From positions 186,001 through 250,000 of the forward strand of contig NW_027331378.1 in assembly GCF_022965805.1 (NCBI RefSeq): a stretch of 64,000 bases of DNA, read 5' to 3'. This DNA is from Primulina eburnea (taxonomy: Eukaryota; Streptophyta; Magnoliopsida; Lamiales; Gesneriaceae). The notes under the pieces are model-generated. The model was given only the letters and a program-made list of their open reading frames with translations, was not told the DNA's origin and searched no databases. The position numbers were made by a program, and so were the translations under genes. Shown in pieces: positions 44,801 to 56,522 of this stretch. The number at the start of each line of letters is the position of its first letter. The stretch's first letter is position 1.

Positions 44801-45427
44801 AGTATTGGTATGGCACCATTTGAGGCGTTGTATGGGCGACGTTGTCGTACTCCATTATTCTGGGACGAAGTTGGGGAACGACATGTTGAGGGACCGGAGT
44901 TAGTCCAGCAGGCTATTGATAAGGTTGCAGTAATCAAGAAACGGATTAAGATCGCTCAGGATCGACAGGCTAGTTATGCGAACACCAAGCGGCGACCTCT
45001 TTATTTTCAGCCAGGTGAGAAAGTGTTTCTCCGAGTTTCGCCTTTTCGCAGGATTTTGAGATTTGGTCTCAAGGGTAAGCTGTCTCCGAGATTTATTGGT
45101 CCATTTGAAATATTGGAAAGCGTGGGAGATTTGGCTTACAGACTTGCATTGCCGCCATACCTATCAAGTATTCATGATGTATTCCACGTATCTCTGTTGA
45201 GACGATACGTAGCAGATGAGTCTCACATCTTGCATCCCTCTGAAGTTCAACTAAATTCGGATTTGTCTTACGTGGAACGACCAGTGCGGATTCTCGATTG
45301 CAAAGACAAGGTATTGCGGAATAAGATCATTCCTCTTGTCTTAGTTCAGTGGCAGCGCAGAGGCACTGAAGAAGCCACTTGGGAGCTAGAGAGTCGTATG
45401 CGTTCGGAGCATCCAGAGCTCTTTTGA
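41869..45427 (+). CDS. pol: Element D protease-RT-RNase H-integrase (intact pol, gag missing)
   Basis: Open for 1178 codons (41891-45427). The first bases encode the end of a zinc knuckle (KKNCPQ), so gag and half the knuckle were lost at the G/D join. Domains: protease [10 protein letters not shown] at about residue 69; [22 protein letters not shown] and [10 protein letters not shown] at about 403; RNase [35 protein letters not shown]; integrase with Asp in MDFITH, Asp 896 (SDRDP), Glu 932 (DGQIERT), spacing exactly 35; chromodomain-like end ([12 protein letters not shown]). All catalytic residues are present, but there is no proper start or gag. Confidence 0.93.
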
Positions 45428-45578
45428 GTTGTACTGTAGTTGTACTATGGATGTGTGTGTGTGTTTTCCGTTGTAATCCAAAGATCAGTTGTGTTCAACA
45501 ACAATTGAGATATAATAACAATGTTGTTACTCCTTTTTGTTCATCCTATAAACCTGATTTCGAGGACGAAATCTTTTT
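45428..45578 (+). other. D 3' untranslated spacer
   Basis: About 150 bp with a GAGGACGAAATC box (45561-45572) just before the polypurine tract, as in A, B and C. Confidence 0.6.
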
Positions 45579-45591
45579 AAGGGGGGGAGAA
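45579..45591 (+). other. Polypurine tract of D
   Basis: AAGGGGGGGAGAA immediately before the LTR start. Confidence 0.85.
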
Positions 45592-47042
45592 TGTAGTATC
45601 CCGATTCCTAATTTGAGTTAATTATTGGATTAATTATTTTCGGTGGGATCGGAAGGACCGAACCGGGTTCGGATCGTCCGATCATGGTTTGGATCGTCCG
45701 AGCCAGATGTCGGATCGTCCGAGCCAGGTGGCTGGACCCGTGGCAGACATGCAGAATTCGGATCGTCCGAGCAAGGGTTCGGATCGTCCGAGACAGGTGG
45801 CTGGACACGTAGAACGCATGCAAGGTTCGGATCGTCCGAAGTGGGTTCGGATCGTCCGAAGTGTACCGGATCGGAGCTTCCGAAGTGGATCGGATCGTCC
45901 GAACATTGGCTATAAATAGAGGCGCGAGGCTTCATTTCTTACTCGCCATTTCAGAGCGTTCCAGAGCGTTTTAGTCGTTTCTGAGAGGTTTCTAGTCTTT
46001 CCCGAGGTTCAGGCACTAGCAGGGAGCTACTGGCTTTGTAGCGAAGCTGTGCTCTAGTTGGGAGCTAGCGGCATCAGCGGGCTAGCGACGGACGAAGGTT
46101 TGGAATTGTATCATTATTATTTCAGGATTATCTAGTTAAGTCTGGTAGATAAGTTTTAGTGATGGTTTTCACTTGATGAATAGGCTTGGAATAGACCTGT
46201 TTGTCTGGTTTTCCAGTGGATTAGGATTGCAGTGATAGAGGTACGAAAGTACTATCCGAGATATCCTGGTCGAGTATACATTCTTATATGTGTTGCATGA
46301 TTATGTGGTGCATTGATATATGTCATATGATGCATGCTATTATGTCACGCTGTATGATGCATGTTGCATTTCATGTTGAGCCGTATCTCCTTGGAGATAG
46401 CCTTTACTGTTGAGCTGTATCTCTTTCGAGATAAGCTATATCTTGTTGGGCCGCTCAGCCCTGTCTTGTGTTGTGGACGCATGGACACCGAGAGTACACA
46501 GTGGCCAACGGGTCCGGAGGGCTTCGGTGATCCGGGACATTTTAGGTCCACGTCTGTTCTTGTAGTGGATGCAGTGACCCAGAGGAGTACCGCGCGGCAC
46601 TATCCACTTGGCGCCTCTAGACTGAGCATATTGAGATCCTTTGTTACTCCTGTTTCTTGACTACCCTGGTATCATATCATAGCATGTGCATTTCATATAG
46701 GTTGTATACTCATGCTTTTGTACTGGGCGTTCTTATCGCTCATGTCCTCGGTTTTGTTTATCTTGGACACCCCATTCCCACGGGGCAGGCCTCAGGTTGG
46801 ACAGCTCAGGAGGAGGAGGAGGAGGACGTTGAGTAGCTGGTTGGTTTAGTTCTTCGGTATCTTTTTGATTCGATATGGTTGTACCGTATATTTCATTTTA
46901 GTTGAGTTGTCCTGGATTTTCGATTGGGTTGTATAACTATCTTTTGGTGACAGTTTTCCGCCTTTATTTCTGATTGTTTTTAATTAAGTTAATCGCATGC
47001 TTAGTTCTTGATTAGTAGGTGATTCTGGAACGAGTCACTACA
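45592..47042 (+). repeat. D LTR copy 2
   Basis: 1451 bp, about 99% identical to copy 1 apart from one extra palindrome unit. Followed by TGATA (47043-47047) and then the same G sequence that follows copy 1. Confidence 0.93.
45668..45903 (+). repeat. Palindrome cluster in D LTR 2
   Basis: One more TCGGATCGTCCGA unit (near 45710) than copy 1, accounting for most of the 22-bp length difference. Confidence 0.88.
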
Positions 47043-47566
47043 TGATAACTAGGGAATTATATAAGCGATGCTTCTAGGCGTTTAACATGATTGGTTGGGG
47101 GAGCCCTGGTGCCGGAAAACTGTGACATCCATTGACATGGTGATGTGAACTACGTGGAACTCCCATGATTTCGGCTCATATTATTGAGGGAACTAATGGC
47201 GACCGTCCATTAAAGTTCAACATCGATGGGTAAGGCTTGACACGTAAAGATGAACGACGTCATATTATTAGGTCCTAATCAAACGTGAGACAAAAGTTTA
47301 CGTAGAGGGTTGCATGGTGATGCAATTGGAAACTATCTTTTAGGAATTGTGATTAGCTGATATTATTCTGGATCATAATTCGCTAATTGGACCTTGCACA
47401 CCTACTGAGGAAAGGAGTTTCTCGTTTCCACTAGAGGGTAATGAAAGATGTCAAAACAGTGGGAGCGAAAATTTATAAAGTAAAAGTCCATACTTTATAT
47501 CTTACTAAATATTTTAAAATAGTCATTAACATTTATCTGTTTTACTTTTCAGTACAATTTTTGACA
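47043..47566 (+). mobile_element. G LTR/leader remnant, second duplicate
   Basis: Near-identical to 40904-41427, including the LTR-leader deletion join, which proves it is a duplicate and not an independent insertion. Confidence 0.88.
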
Positions 47567-49020
47567 ATGTCTTCGATTCGCAATCCGCTATCTGCAATAC
47601 TCGACAAAAACGTATTAACCAGACCTAATTACCTCAACTGGCTAAGAAATTTGAAAATCATCTCGAATTCGGAAAAGATAGCATATACACAGACTGAGTC
47701 GTCCCCTGTTGAGGCTCCGACTAGCTGTACTCCTGAGGAATTGCAGACTTACAAGGAATGGTGAGACCATGACTTGAAAGCCAGGTGTTATATGTAGGCT
47801 TCTATGAATGATGAGCTGCAGAGGCGTTTGAGGATGCAAAGAGTGCTGCTGGCATTAATTTGCATCTAAAGGAGCTCTTTGGTGAGCAGACTCGACTTCT
47901 TAGGCATGCTACCGTCAAGGAGCTGATCACTTTGCACTTGCGAGATGGGGCCTCGGTCCATGAGCATGGCCTGAAGTTGATTGGGCTCGGGGACAAGCTC
48001 GTTGGCATGGATTTGATGTTGCCTTCGGAGTTGACCACCGACGTTTTGCTCTTGTCACTGCCTAGCTCGTTTGATCCATTTGTGGTGAATTTGAATATGA
48101 AAAATATGGAGCCGACCCTTGAGGAGTTGGTGAACATGCTTGTGACCTTTGAGTCCACCATCAAGAAAGAGAAGCCGGTTTTTTGCTGTGACATTCTTGG
48201 GAATGATGTAGGAATGTTGCAATCAACTAAAATATGGTTAGGGAGTAAGTTCTCGATGCAGGAATTGGGTGAAGCATATTTTGTATTGAGAATACAGATC
48301 TATAGAGATAGATCAAGAAGATTGCTTGGTCTCACCCAGTCCACATACATTGACACCATCGTGAAGAGGTTCTCGATGGATGAGTCCAAGAGAGGAAATC
48401 TATCAATGTGCCATGGCGTGTCCATATCCAAGTCTATGTCTCCCAAGACTGTTGCAGAGATAGCGGCGATGACAAGCATTCCTTATGCATCTGCGATTGG
48501 TAGCATCATGTATGGGATGATATCTACTCGTCCTGACGTGGCTTTCGAACTAAGTGTATTGAGTAGATATCAATCGAACCCTGGTCTTCCACACTGGAAA
48601 GCTGTGAAAGACATCCTCAAGTATTGGAGAAGGACCGATAAATTGTTCTTGGTCTATGGAGGTGGAGAACTGAAATTGGAAGGCTATACAGACTCTAGCT
48701 TCCAATGCGAAATCGATGACTCGAAGTCAACCTCTGGATTCATATTCATGCTCAATGGTGCTGCTGTCTCTTGGAAGAGTTCCAAGCAAGACGGTACTGC
48801 GGATTCCACCACTGAGGCAGAACACATTGATGTATCAGATGCAGCGAAGGAGGCTGTTTGGATAAGGAATTTCGTCCAAGAGTTGGGCGTCATTCCCAAT
48901 GGAGTTTCTCATGTCCCGGTGTTTTGTGACAATACGGGAGCCACTGCTCAAGCAAAGGAACCAAGGTCTCATCAGAAGTCCAAACACGTATTGAGAAGCA
49001 TCGCGAATCGATGGGTTTGA
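47567..49020 (+). pseudogene. G Gag-RNase H deletion derivative, unit 2
   Basis: Gag start as in 41428 with a TGA at 47762 and the shared TAG and frameshift, then open from about 47860 to 49020. The gag part passes directly into the end of copia RT (CCDILGNDVGMLQSTKIWL) and RNase H (EGYTDSSFQ, STTEAEHI, FCDNTGATAQAKEPRSHQ). The zinc knuckle, protease, integrase and most of RT are deleted. Near the end 133 bp is missing relative to 52855-54450, between two GAGAAG repeats. Confidence 0.85.
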
Positions 49021-49050
49021 AGCGATGTGGGTAGTTGGCTCTAGTGCAAG

Positions 49051-49058
49051 TGGGAGTT
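49051..49058 (+). other. Polypurine tract of G unit 2
   Basis: The GCAAGTGGGAG purine run just before the LTR, typical of Ty1/copia. Confidence 0.6.
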
Positions 49059-51099
49059 TTTTAGAGTAGGTGCACGTCGAGGCAAGTGTTGGCCGAGTTT
49101 TCACAATGAAACTCTATGTATAAACAGTCTTTATTTTAATAATATTTGAAATTATTGTTTTGGCACTTCTTTATCTGTATACCCATGCTAGTTTCATAGA
49201 TAAAGTTCTTGAATATACAAATAGTAGAAAGAATATGAGATGCTCATATGATGAATTTCATGAAACTCATATTTGGAATACTGTATATTCTAAACAGTTC
49301 CTAGTCTATTCAGCTGCCGCTAAGAAGGATATAGGTCGCTCGAGTTCGAGACTAGTATCTGCGATGTGAGTACCATGTTTCATTGTTAGGGGACATTTTG
49401 ATGTCCAAACATGCAGATAGGTGCTCCTTGTAGAGTGCACTGAACGACCCTCCATAAAGAACTTTCGAAATGGTTCTCACTTATCGAGTGGAAACGTCCT
49501 CTTTTATGGTTGTACACCATTAGTCCTTATGACCCGGGACAATATTGAGAATCTATATGCTAGCATTGCACTTTGACTTGTTTACCGACTCTCATGGGGT
49601 TATCAGGTGGCAAGGTTGGATGTTTTGTCGAAACATATAGGAGTCGATGCATTGTAGTCGGGGATCCACCGCTTACCTTCGGGTATGGATATCCTATGTG
49701 ATCTCAAGTGTATATAGTTTGAATCTCTGATCAGAGTATGGTGATAATTAAGAAAGCGGTTTCTTAGATTACACCATCGATGCAACTACGTCATGAAACA
49801 TAGTATCGATTCATTGACAACTCTCAATTTACCAATGGTTGTCGAATCGATCGGGATATATGAGTTGAAGGGACCGTACTGTACTGTAACCATAATTGAA
49901 TGGTTCTTGCAGGCACTATCATTTGATACCTAGGGAATTATGTAAGCGATGCTGCTAGGCGTTTAATATGATTGGTTGGGTACTATCAGACTTGAGTTCT
50001 GACGTTCTTGTTATCAAGGAGTTGATAATTAAGAATGGAGCAATTGGGGTATGCTCATATAAGGACATGTTTATACCAAATCACATGGAGATGTGAACCC
50101 ACGACTAGTTGTATCAAAGAACTATTGAGGGCCACATAAGTACTAGCTTTCTAAATCCCGTTGAGAAGTAAAATAGTTCAATGTGTTGAACGGCTTATAA
50201 AGGAGTTTATAAACGTAAGTAAAAATAGAAGTATGACTTCTATAAGGAGAATGTATCCTTTAATTTGAGGAAGTGTTCCTAAATTAAAAGTTGGCCAAAC
50301 GAGTAATGTACTTGAAAATTGTGATTTTCATATAAATTATTATGGACTAAATTAAATTAATTCAAGTGTTGAATTAATTAAACACTAGTGGACCTAGTAG
50401 AGTTCAAATAATTAAATTAATTCAAGTGTTGGATTAACGAAACAACATTGGGCCTTGTAGAGCCCAATTAGAAATAATTATTAAACTAGTGGGCTTGAGT
50501 AAAATCAAGTAATGGTTAAATTGTCTCAAATGTGTTTGAGATATTTAAATAAAATTCCATGGTCCTTGTAATTGTTACAAGCCCAAATAGAATTGCATGC
50601 ATGGTAGGTGAAGGGTTGGAGACAACTTTTTCAATGCTCAAGGCTTGGCATTGTAAAAGTGGTTTTAGCTTTTTACCCAACAAAGACAACTCATTCTCCA
50701 CTATTCCAAACACCATATGGCCGAAAATATTGCATACAATATTCTACCAATTTTTGTTCTTCAATTTTTGAGGAAATCCTACACTTCTCATTGAAAAATC
50801 CTCTTATTTTTCTAGTGCAAAATAAGGGGTTCTAGCTTGCAAGTGGTGGCCTAATTTTGAAGCAAGGAGAGCTTGAAGATTGTTTTGCCATTCAAGAGCT
50901 TAGTTATTTAAAACTAAGTTGGAGCCATCATCTATCTTTTGTGATTGATAGGTAAAATTTTCTTATACACCCTCTGTATGACATTTCGTGTTTTTCGTAT
51001 TTGCTACACATTATAGGATTAGGGTGCTCAGTTTTCTTGTTTAAAAACATTTTTGAAACTTCCGTTGTGCATTAGGGCACCTTAATCGATCCATTTTCA
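49059..51099 (+). repeat. G LTR copy b
   Basis: 2041 bp, full length, ending CATTTTCA before the PBS. The first two bases read TT instead of TG (copy a keeps TG), a substitution shared with copy c. AT-rich, with repeated AATTAATTCAAGTGTTG phrases at 50358 and 50416. Confidence 0.85.
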
Positions 51100-51101
51100 A
51101 G

Positions 51102-51114
51102 TGGTATCATGAGC
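51102..51114 (+). other. Primer-binding site of G unit 3
   Basis: TGGTATCATGAGC resembles the initiator tRNA-Met complement (TGGTATCAGAGC) with one inserted T; copy at 56510-56522. Confidence 0.75.
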
Positions 51115-52854
51115 TAATGATACTATTTTATGTAGCATATACATAATATTATATTGAGGTCGATTTCTAACCGCATAAGATGATTTTTGCAACAAAAAAA
51201 CATCTCATGAAAAGGGGATTTCGGGCAGCTTTTGCTGCCCATTCCGAGCATTTCGGGCTGCCCGAAAGCAGCCCGAGGGGCTGCCCGAACCCCTCTATTA
51301 AAAATAATAATAAAAATTTGTTGGCCGGAGCTCCGGCGACGGCGATGATGACTAGGGTTTCCAAAAGTGTTTTTAAATATCAAAGTGTCATGGGCCTTGA
51401 AATTTTCGGGCCATTAGATGGCTAACAAAATTGTGAATTTAAATGGGCCAAAATGTTTTTGGTGTCAAATAATTTTTTGGGCTCTTAAGTTTAAATCCAC
51501 AAAAGTTGTTAATATTATATCATAAAATAAATAATTGAAGTTGGACTTTAATTATTTATAGTAAATAGTGATTTACAAGAAATTCGGTTATAAGTAAATT
51601 AATTAGAAAGTAGACAAAGGAGTTTGTATACTTTGTTAATTTAGTTTATAATCATGGCGGTTAGTGATTGGATCAAGATATATAATATTGGATCAATTAA
51701 TTATTGTGATAATTAATTGATGGTGTATGATATGTGATATTATGCATGAAGGATAATCAAAAGCCCAAGCCCAATTTGCTAGGTGTATGCTAGGATATTT
51801 TGTGTTGAATGATTGTAATAATTATCAAATTTGAATTGGGCTTGGTTTATGGCTCGTTCCCACCCCATGAGATGTATCACTATTTGCCATGAATATTTAA
51901 TTGTAAATATTGGTATAGTAGAAGATCAAGATTGGAAGATGGTAGACTTGATGATTATGAAGATCGAAGACATGTAAATATTGAAGGCTAATGTAATAGT
52001 TGCATTTGCATCCTATGCATTTCTCTAGGATTGGACCTAGGCCCGTGTTTAACTCACACGGGCCATTAGTATTGGGGCGATTGATCATCCTTGTTTTTTT
52101 ACTATTTTTAATATATGCATGATTTGTTATAAATAATGAGTATGTGCGTTATTATTATGATAATAACAAAGTTGCATGAATTCGGCAAACATACGATCAA
52201 ACATGGCGAGTTTTTAAATTAAAATAATGATGAGACCTTTCAAAATTAAAAACCCTCATTTTGAATAAGATTCAAAATTAATATCAAGCCCGAAAAGGGG
52301 AATTATAAAGTTGTTTATAATTTCCATGTCTTCCATCGACAATGGGTGGATGATGAACGCTACCCGTGCTCGGGGGTCGGTTCATATTATTGGGGGAGCC
52401 CTGGGTGCCGGAAAGCTGTGACATCCATTGACATGGTGATGTGAACTACGTGGAACTCCCATGATTTCGGCTCATATTATTGAGGGCGACCATCCATTAA
52501 GGTTCATCATCGATGTGTAAGGCTTGACACGTAAAGATGAACGACGTCATATTATTAGTTCCTAGTCAAACGTGAGACAAAAATTTACGTAGAGGGTTGC
52601 ATGGTGATGTAATTGGAAACTAGCTTTTAGGAATTGTGATTGGCTGATATTATTCGAGATCATAATTCGCTAATTGAACCTTGCATACCTACTGAGGAAA
52701 AGAGTTTCTCGTTTTCACTGGAGGGTAGTGTAAGATGTCAAAACTGTGGGAGCGAAAATTTATAAAGTAAAAGTCCATACTTTATATCTTACTAAATATT
52801 TTAAAATAGTCATTAAAATTTATCTGCTTTACTATTTAATACAATTTTTTTACA
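51115..52854 (+). mobile_element. G leader, unit 3
   Basis: An unusually long 1.7-kb AT-rich leader between PBS and gag. It contains a GC-palindrome cluster at 51219-51293 (GGGCAGC...GCTGCCC, TTCGGGCTGCCCGAA). A short open frame (51180-51425) across it has no recognisable motif. A conserved block from 52390 to the gag ATG ends in a T-rich stretch. Confidence 0.7.
51219..51293 (+). repeat. Palindrome cluster in the G leader
   Basis: Nested inverted repeats of GGGCTGCCCGAA type, able to form a strong hairpin. The copy in the next unit (56627-56713) has about 12 bp more from a partial unit duplication. Confidence 0.75.
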
Positions 52855-54450
52855 ATGTCTTCGATTCGGAATCCGCTATCTGCAATACTCGACAAACACA
52901 AATTAACCGGACCTAACTACCTCAACTGGCTAAGAAACTTAAAAATCGTCTCGAATTCGGAAAAGATAGCATATACACTGATTGAGTTGCCCTCTGTTGA
53001 GGCACCGACTAGCTGTACTCCTGAGGAATTGCAGACTTACAAGGAATGGTGTGACCATGACTTGAAAGCCAGGTGTTATATGCAGGCTTCTATGAATGAT
53101 GAGCTGCAGAGGCGTTTTGAGGATGCAAAGAGTGCTGCTGACATTCATTTTCATCTCAAGGAGCTCTTTGGTGAGCAGACTCGACTTCTTAGGCATGCTA
53201 CCGTCAAGGAGCTGATCACTTTGCACTTGCGAGATGGGGCCTCGGTCCATGAGCATGGCCTGAAGTTGATTGGGCTCGTGGACAAGCTCGTTGGCATGGA
53301 TTTGATGTTGCCTTCGGAGTTGACCTCCGACGTTTTGCTCTTGTCACTGCCTAGCTCGTTTGATCCTTTTGTGGTGAATTTGAATATGAACAATATGGAG
53401 CCGACCCTTGAGGAGTTGGTGAACATGCTTGTGACCTTCGAGTCCACCATCAAGAAAGAGAAGCCGGTTTTTTGCTGTGATATTCTTGGGAATGATGTAG
53501 GAATGTTGCAATCAACTAAAATATGGTTAGGGTGTAAGTTCTCGATGCAGGACTTGGGTGAAGCATCTTTTGTATTGAGAATAAAGATCTATAGAGATAG
53601 ATCAAGAAGATTGCTTGGTCTCACCCAGTCCACATACATTGACACCATCGTGAAGAGGTTCTCGATGGATGAGTCCAAGAGAGGACATCTATCAATGTGT
53701 CATGGCGTGTCCATATGCAAGTCTATGTCTCCAAAGACTGATGCAGAGATAGCGGCGATGACAAGCATTCCTTATGCATCTGCGATTGGTAGCATCATGT
53801 ATGAGATGATATCTACACGTCCTGACGTGGCTTTCGAACTAAGTGTATTGAGTAGATATCAATCGAACCCTGGTCTTCCACACTGGAAAGCTGTGAAAGA
53901 CATCCTCAAGTATTTGAGAAGGACCGATAAATTGTTCTTGGTCTATGGGGGTGGAGAACTGAAATTGGAAGGCTATACAGACTCTAGCTTCCAATGCGAA
54001 ATCGATGACTCGAAGTCAACCTCTGGATTCATATTCATGCTCAATGGTGCTGCTGTCTCTTGGAAGAGTTCCAAGCAAGACGGTACTGCGGATTCCACCA
54101 CTGAGGCAGAACACATTGATGTATCAGATGCAGCGAAGGAGGCTGTTTGGATAAGGAATTTCGTCCAAGAGTTGGGCGTCATTCCCAATGGAGTTTCTCA
54201 TGTCCTGGTGTTTTGTGACAATACGGGAGCCACTGCTCAAGCAAAGGAACCAAGGTCTCATCAGAAGTCCAAACACGTATTGAGAAAGTACCACATCCTC
54301 CGAGAGATTGTGGAAAGAGGAGAAGTGTCGGTTGACAAAGTCGGCTCCGCAGATAATGTTGCTAATCCACTAACTAAGACTTTACCTGGACCATTATTCG
54401 AGAAGCATCGCGAATCGATGGGTTTGAAGCATATGGGTAGTTGGCTCTAG
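52855..54450 (+). CDS. G Gag-RNase H fusion protein, unit 3
   Basis: A single uninterrupted ORF of 531 codons starting MSSIRNPLSAILDKHKLTGP. Residues 1 to about 205 are copia Gag (UBN2/gag-polypeptide type, MDLMLPSELTSDVLLLSLPS). Within about five codons this passes to the end of RT; the YVDD catalytic motif is reduced to CCD. RNase H follows (GYTDSSFQCEID, STTEAEHIDVSDAAKEAVW, FCDNTGATAQAKEPRS) with the terminal HILREIVERGEVSVDKVGSA and ADxxTK-like end. Lacks zinc knuckle, protease and integrase. An unbroken frame of this length suggests a recent deletion or a maintained non-autonomous product. Confidence 0.88.
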   Translation: MSSIRNPLSAILDKHKLTGPNYLNWLRNLKIVSNSEKIAYTLIELPSVEAPTSCTPEELQTYKEWCDHDLKARCYMQASMNDELQRRFEDAKSAADIHFHLKELFGEQTRLLRHATVKELITLHLRDGASVHEHGLKLIGLVDKLVGMDLMLPSELTSDVLLLSLPSSFDPFVVNLNMNNMEPTLEELVNMLVTFESTIKKEKPVFCCDILGNDVGMLQSTKIWLGCKFSMQDLGEASFVLRIKIYRDRSRRLLGLTQSTYIDTIVKRFSMDESKRGHLSMCHGVSICKSMSPKTDAEIAAMTSIPYASAIGSIMYEMISTRPDVAFELSVLSRYQSNPGLPHWKAVKDILKYLRRTDKLFLVYGGGELKLEGYTDSSFQCEIDDSKSTSGFIFMLNGAAVSWKSSKQDGTADSTTEAEHIDVSDAAKEAVWIRNFVQELGVIPNGVSHVLVFCDNTGATAQAKEPRSHQKSKHVLRKYHILREIVERGEVSVDKVGSADNVANPLTKTLPGPLFEKHRESMGLKHMGSWL

Positions 54451-54452
54451 TG

Positions 54453-54464
54453 CAAGTGGGAGTT
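54453..54464 (+). other. Polypurine tract of G unit 3
   Basis: The CAAGTGGGAG run after the TAG stop, before LTR copy c. Confidence 0.6.
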
Positions 54465-56507
54465 TTTTAGAGTAGGTGCACGTCGAGCCAAGTGTTGGCT
54501 GAGTTTTCACAATGAAACTCTATGTATAAACAGTCTTTAATTTAATAATATTTGAAATTATTGTTTTGGCACTTCTTTATCTGTATACCCATGCTAGTTG
54601 CATAGATAAAGTTCTTGAATATAAAAATAGTAGAAAGAATATGAGATGCTCATATGATGAATTTCATGAAACTCATATTTGGAATACTGTATATTCTAAA
54701 CAGTTCCTAGTCTATTCAGCTGCCGCTAAGAAGGATATAGGTCGCTCGAGTTTGAGACTAGTATCTGCGATGTGAGTACCATGTTTCATTGGTAGGGGAC
54801 ATTGTGATGTCCAAACATGCAGATAGGTGCTCCTTGTAGAGTGCACTGAACGACCCTCCATAAAGAACTTTCGAAATGGTTCTCACTTATCGAGTGGAAA
54901 CGTCCTATTTTATGGTTGTACACCATTAGTCCTTATGACCCGGGACAATATTGAGACTCTATATGCTAGCATTGCACTTTGACTTGTTTACCGACTCTCA
55001 TGGGGTTATCAGGTGGCAAGGTTGGATGTTTTGTCGAAACATATAGGAGTCTATGCATTGTAGTCGAGGATCCACCGCTTACCTTCGGGTATGGATATCC
55101 TATGTGATCTCAAGTGTATATAGTTTGAAATCTCTGATCAGAGTATGGTGATAATTAAGAAAGGGTTTCTTAGATTACACCATCGATGCAACTACGACAT
55201 GACACATAGTATCGATTCATTGACAACTCTCGATATACCAATGGTTGTCGAATCGATCGGGATATATGAGTTGAAGGGACCGTACTGTACTCTAACCATA
55301 ATTGAATGGTTCTTGCATGCACTATCATTTGATACCTAGGGAATTATGTAAGCGATGCTGCTAGGCGTTTAACATGATTGGTTGCGTAATATCAGACTTG
55401 AGTTCTGACGTTCTTGTTATCAAGGAGTTGATAATTAAGAATGGAGCAATTGGGGTATGCTCATATAAGGACATGTTTATACCAAATCACATGGTGATGT
55501 GAACCCACGACTAGTTGTATCAAAGAACTATTGAGGGCCACATAAGTACTAGCTTTCTAAATCCCGTTGAGAAGTAAAATAGTTCAATGTGTTGAACGGC
55601 TTATAAAGGAGTTTATAAACGTAAGTAAAAATAGAAGTATGACTTCTATAAGGAGAATGTATCCTTTAATTTGAGGAAGTGTTCCTAAATTAAAAGTTGT
55701 TCAAACGAGTAATGTATTTGAAAATTGTGATTTTCATATAAATTATTATGAACTAAATTAAATTAATTCAAGTGTTGAATTAATTAAACACTAGTGGACC
55801 TAGTAGAGTTCAAATAATGAAATTAATTCAAGTGTTGGATTAATTAAACAACCTTGGGCTTTGTAGAGCCCAATTACAAATAATTATTAAACTAGTGGGC
55901 TTGAGTAAAATCAAGTAATGGTTAAATTGTCTCAAATGTGTTTGTGATATTTAAATAAAAGTCCATGGTCCTTGTAATTGTTACAAGCCCAAATAGAATT
56001 GCATGCATGGGAGGTGAAGGGTTGGAGACAACTTTTTCAATGTTCAAGGCTTGGCATTGTAAAAGTGGTTTTAGCTTTTTACACAACCAAGACAACTCAT
56101 CCTCCACTATTCCAAACACCATATGGCCGAAAATATTGCATACAATATTCTCCCAATTTTAGTTCTTCAATTTTTGTGGAAATCCTACACTTCTCATTGA
56201 AAAATCCTCTTATTTTTCTAGTGCAAAATAAGAGGGGTTCTAGCTTGCAAGTGGTGGCCTAATTTTGAAGCAAGGAGAGCTTGAAGATTGTTTTGCCATT
56301 CAAGAGCTTAATTATTTAAAACTAAGTTGGAGCCATCATCAATCTTTTGTGATTGATAGGTAAAATTTTCTTAAACACCCTCTGTATGACATTTCGTGTT
56401 TTTCGTATTTGCTACACATTATAGGATTAGAGTGCTCGGTTTTCTTGTTTAAAAACATTTTTGAAACTTCCGTTGCGCATTAGGGCACCTTAATCGATCT
56501 CTTTTCA
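54465..56507 (+). repeat. G LTR copy c
   Basis: 2043 bp, closely similar to copy b with scattered substitutions and the same TT instead of TG at the start. Confidence 0.85.
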
Positions 56508-56509
56508 AG

Positions 56510-56522
56510 TGGTATCATGAGC
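56510..56522 (+). other. Primer-binding site of G unit 4
   Basis: TGGTATCATGAGC, as at 51102. Confidence 0.75.

Noticed and set aside
51180..51425. 81-codon ORF in the G leader (85 codons in the next unit)
   Set aside because: Spans the GC palindrome cluster; lengths differ between units by the palindrome copy, and no motif is recognisable. Possible but unsupported leader peptide.
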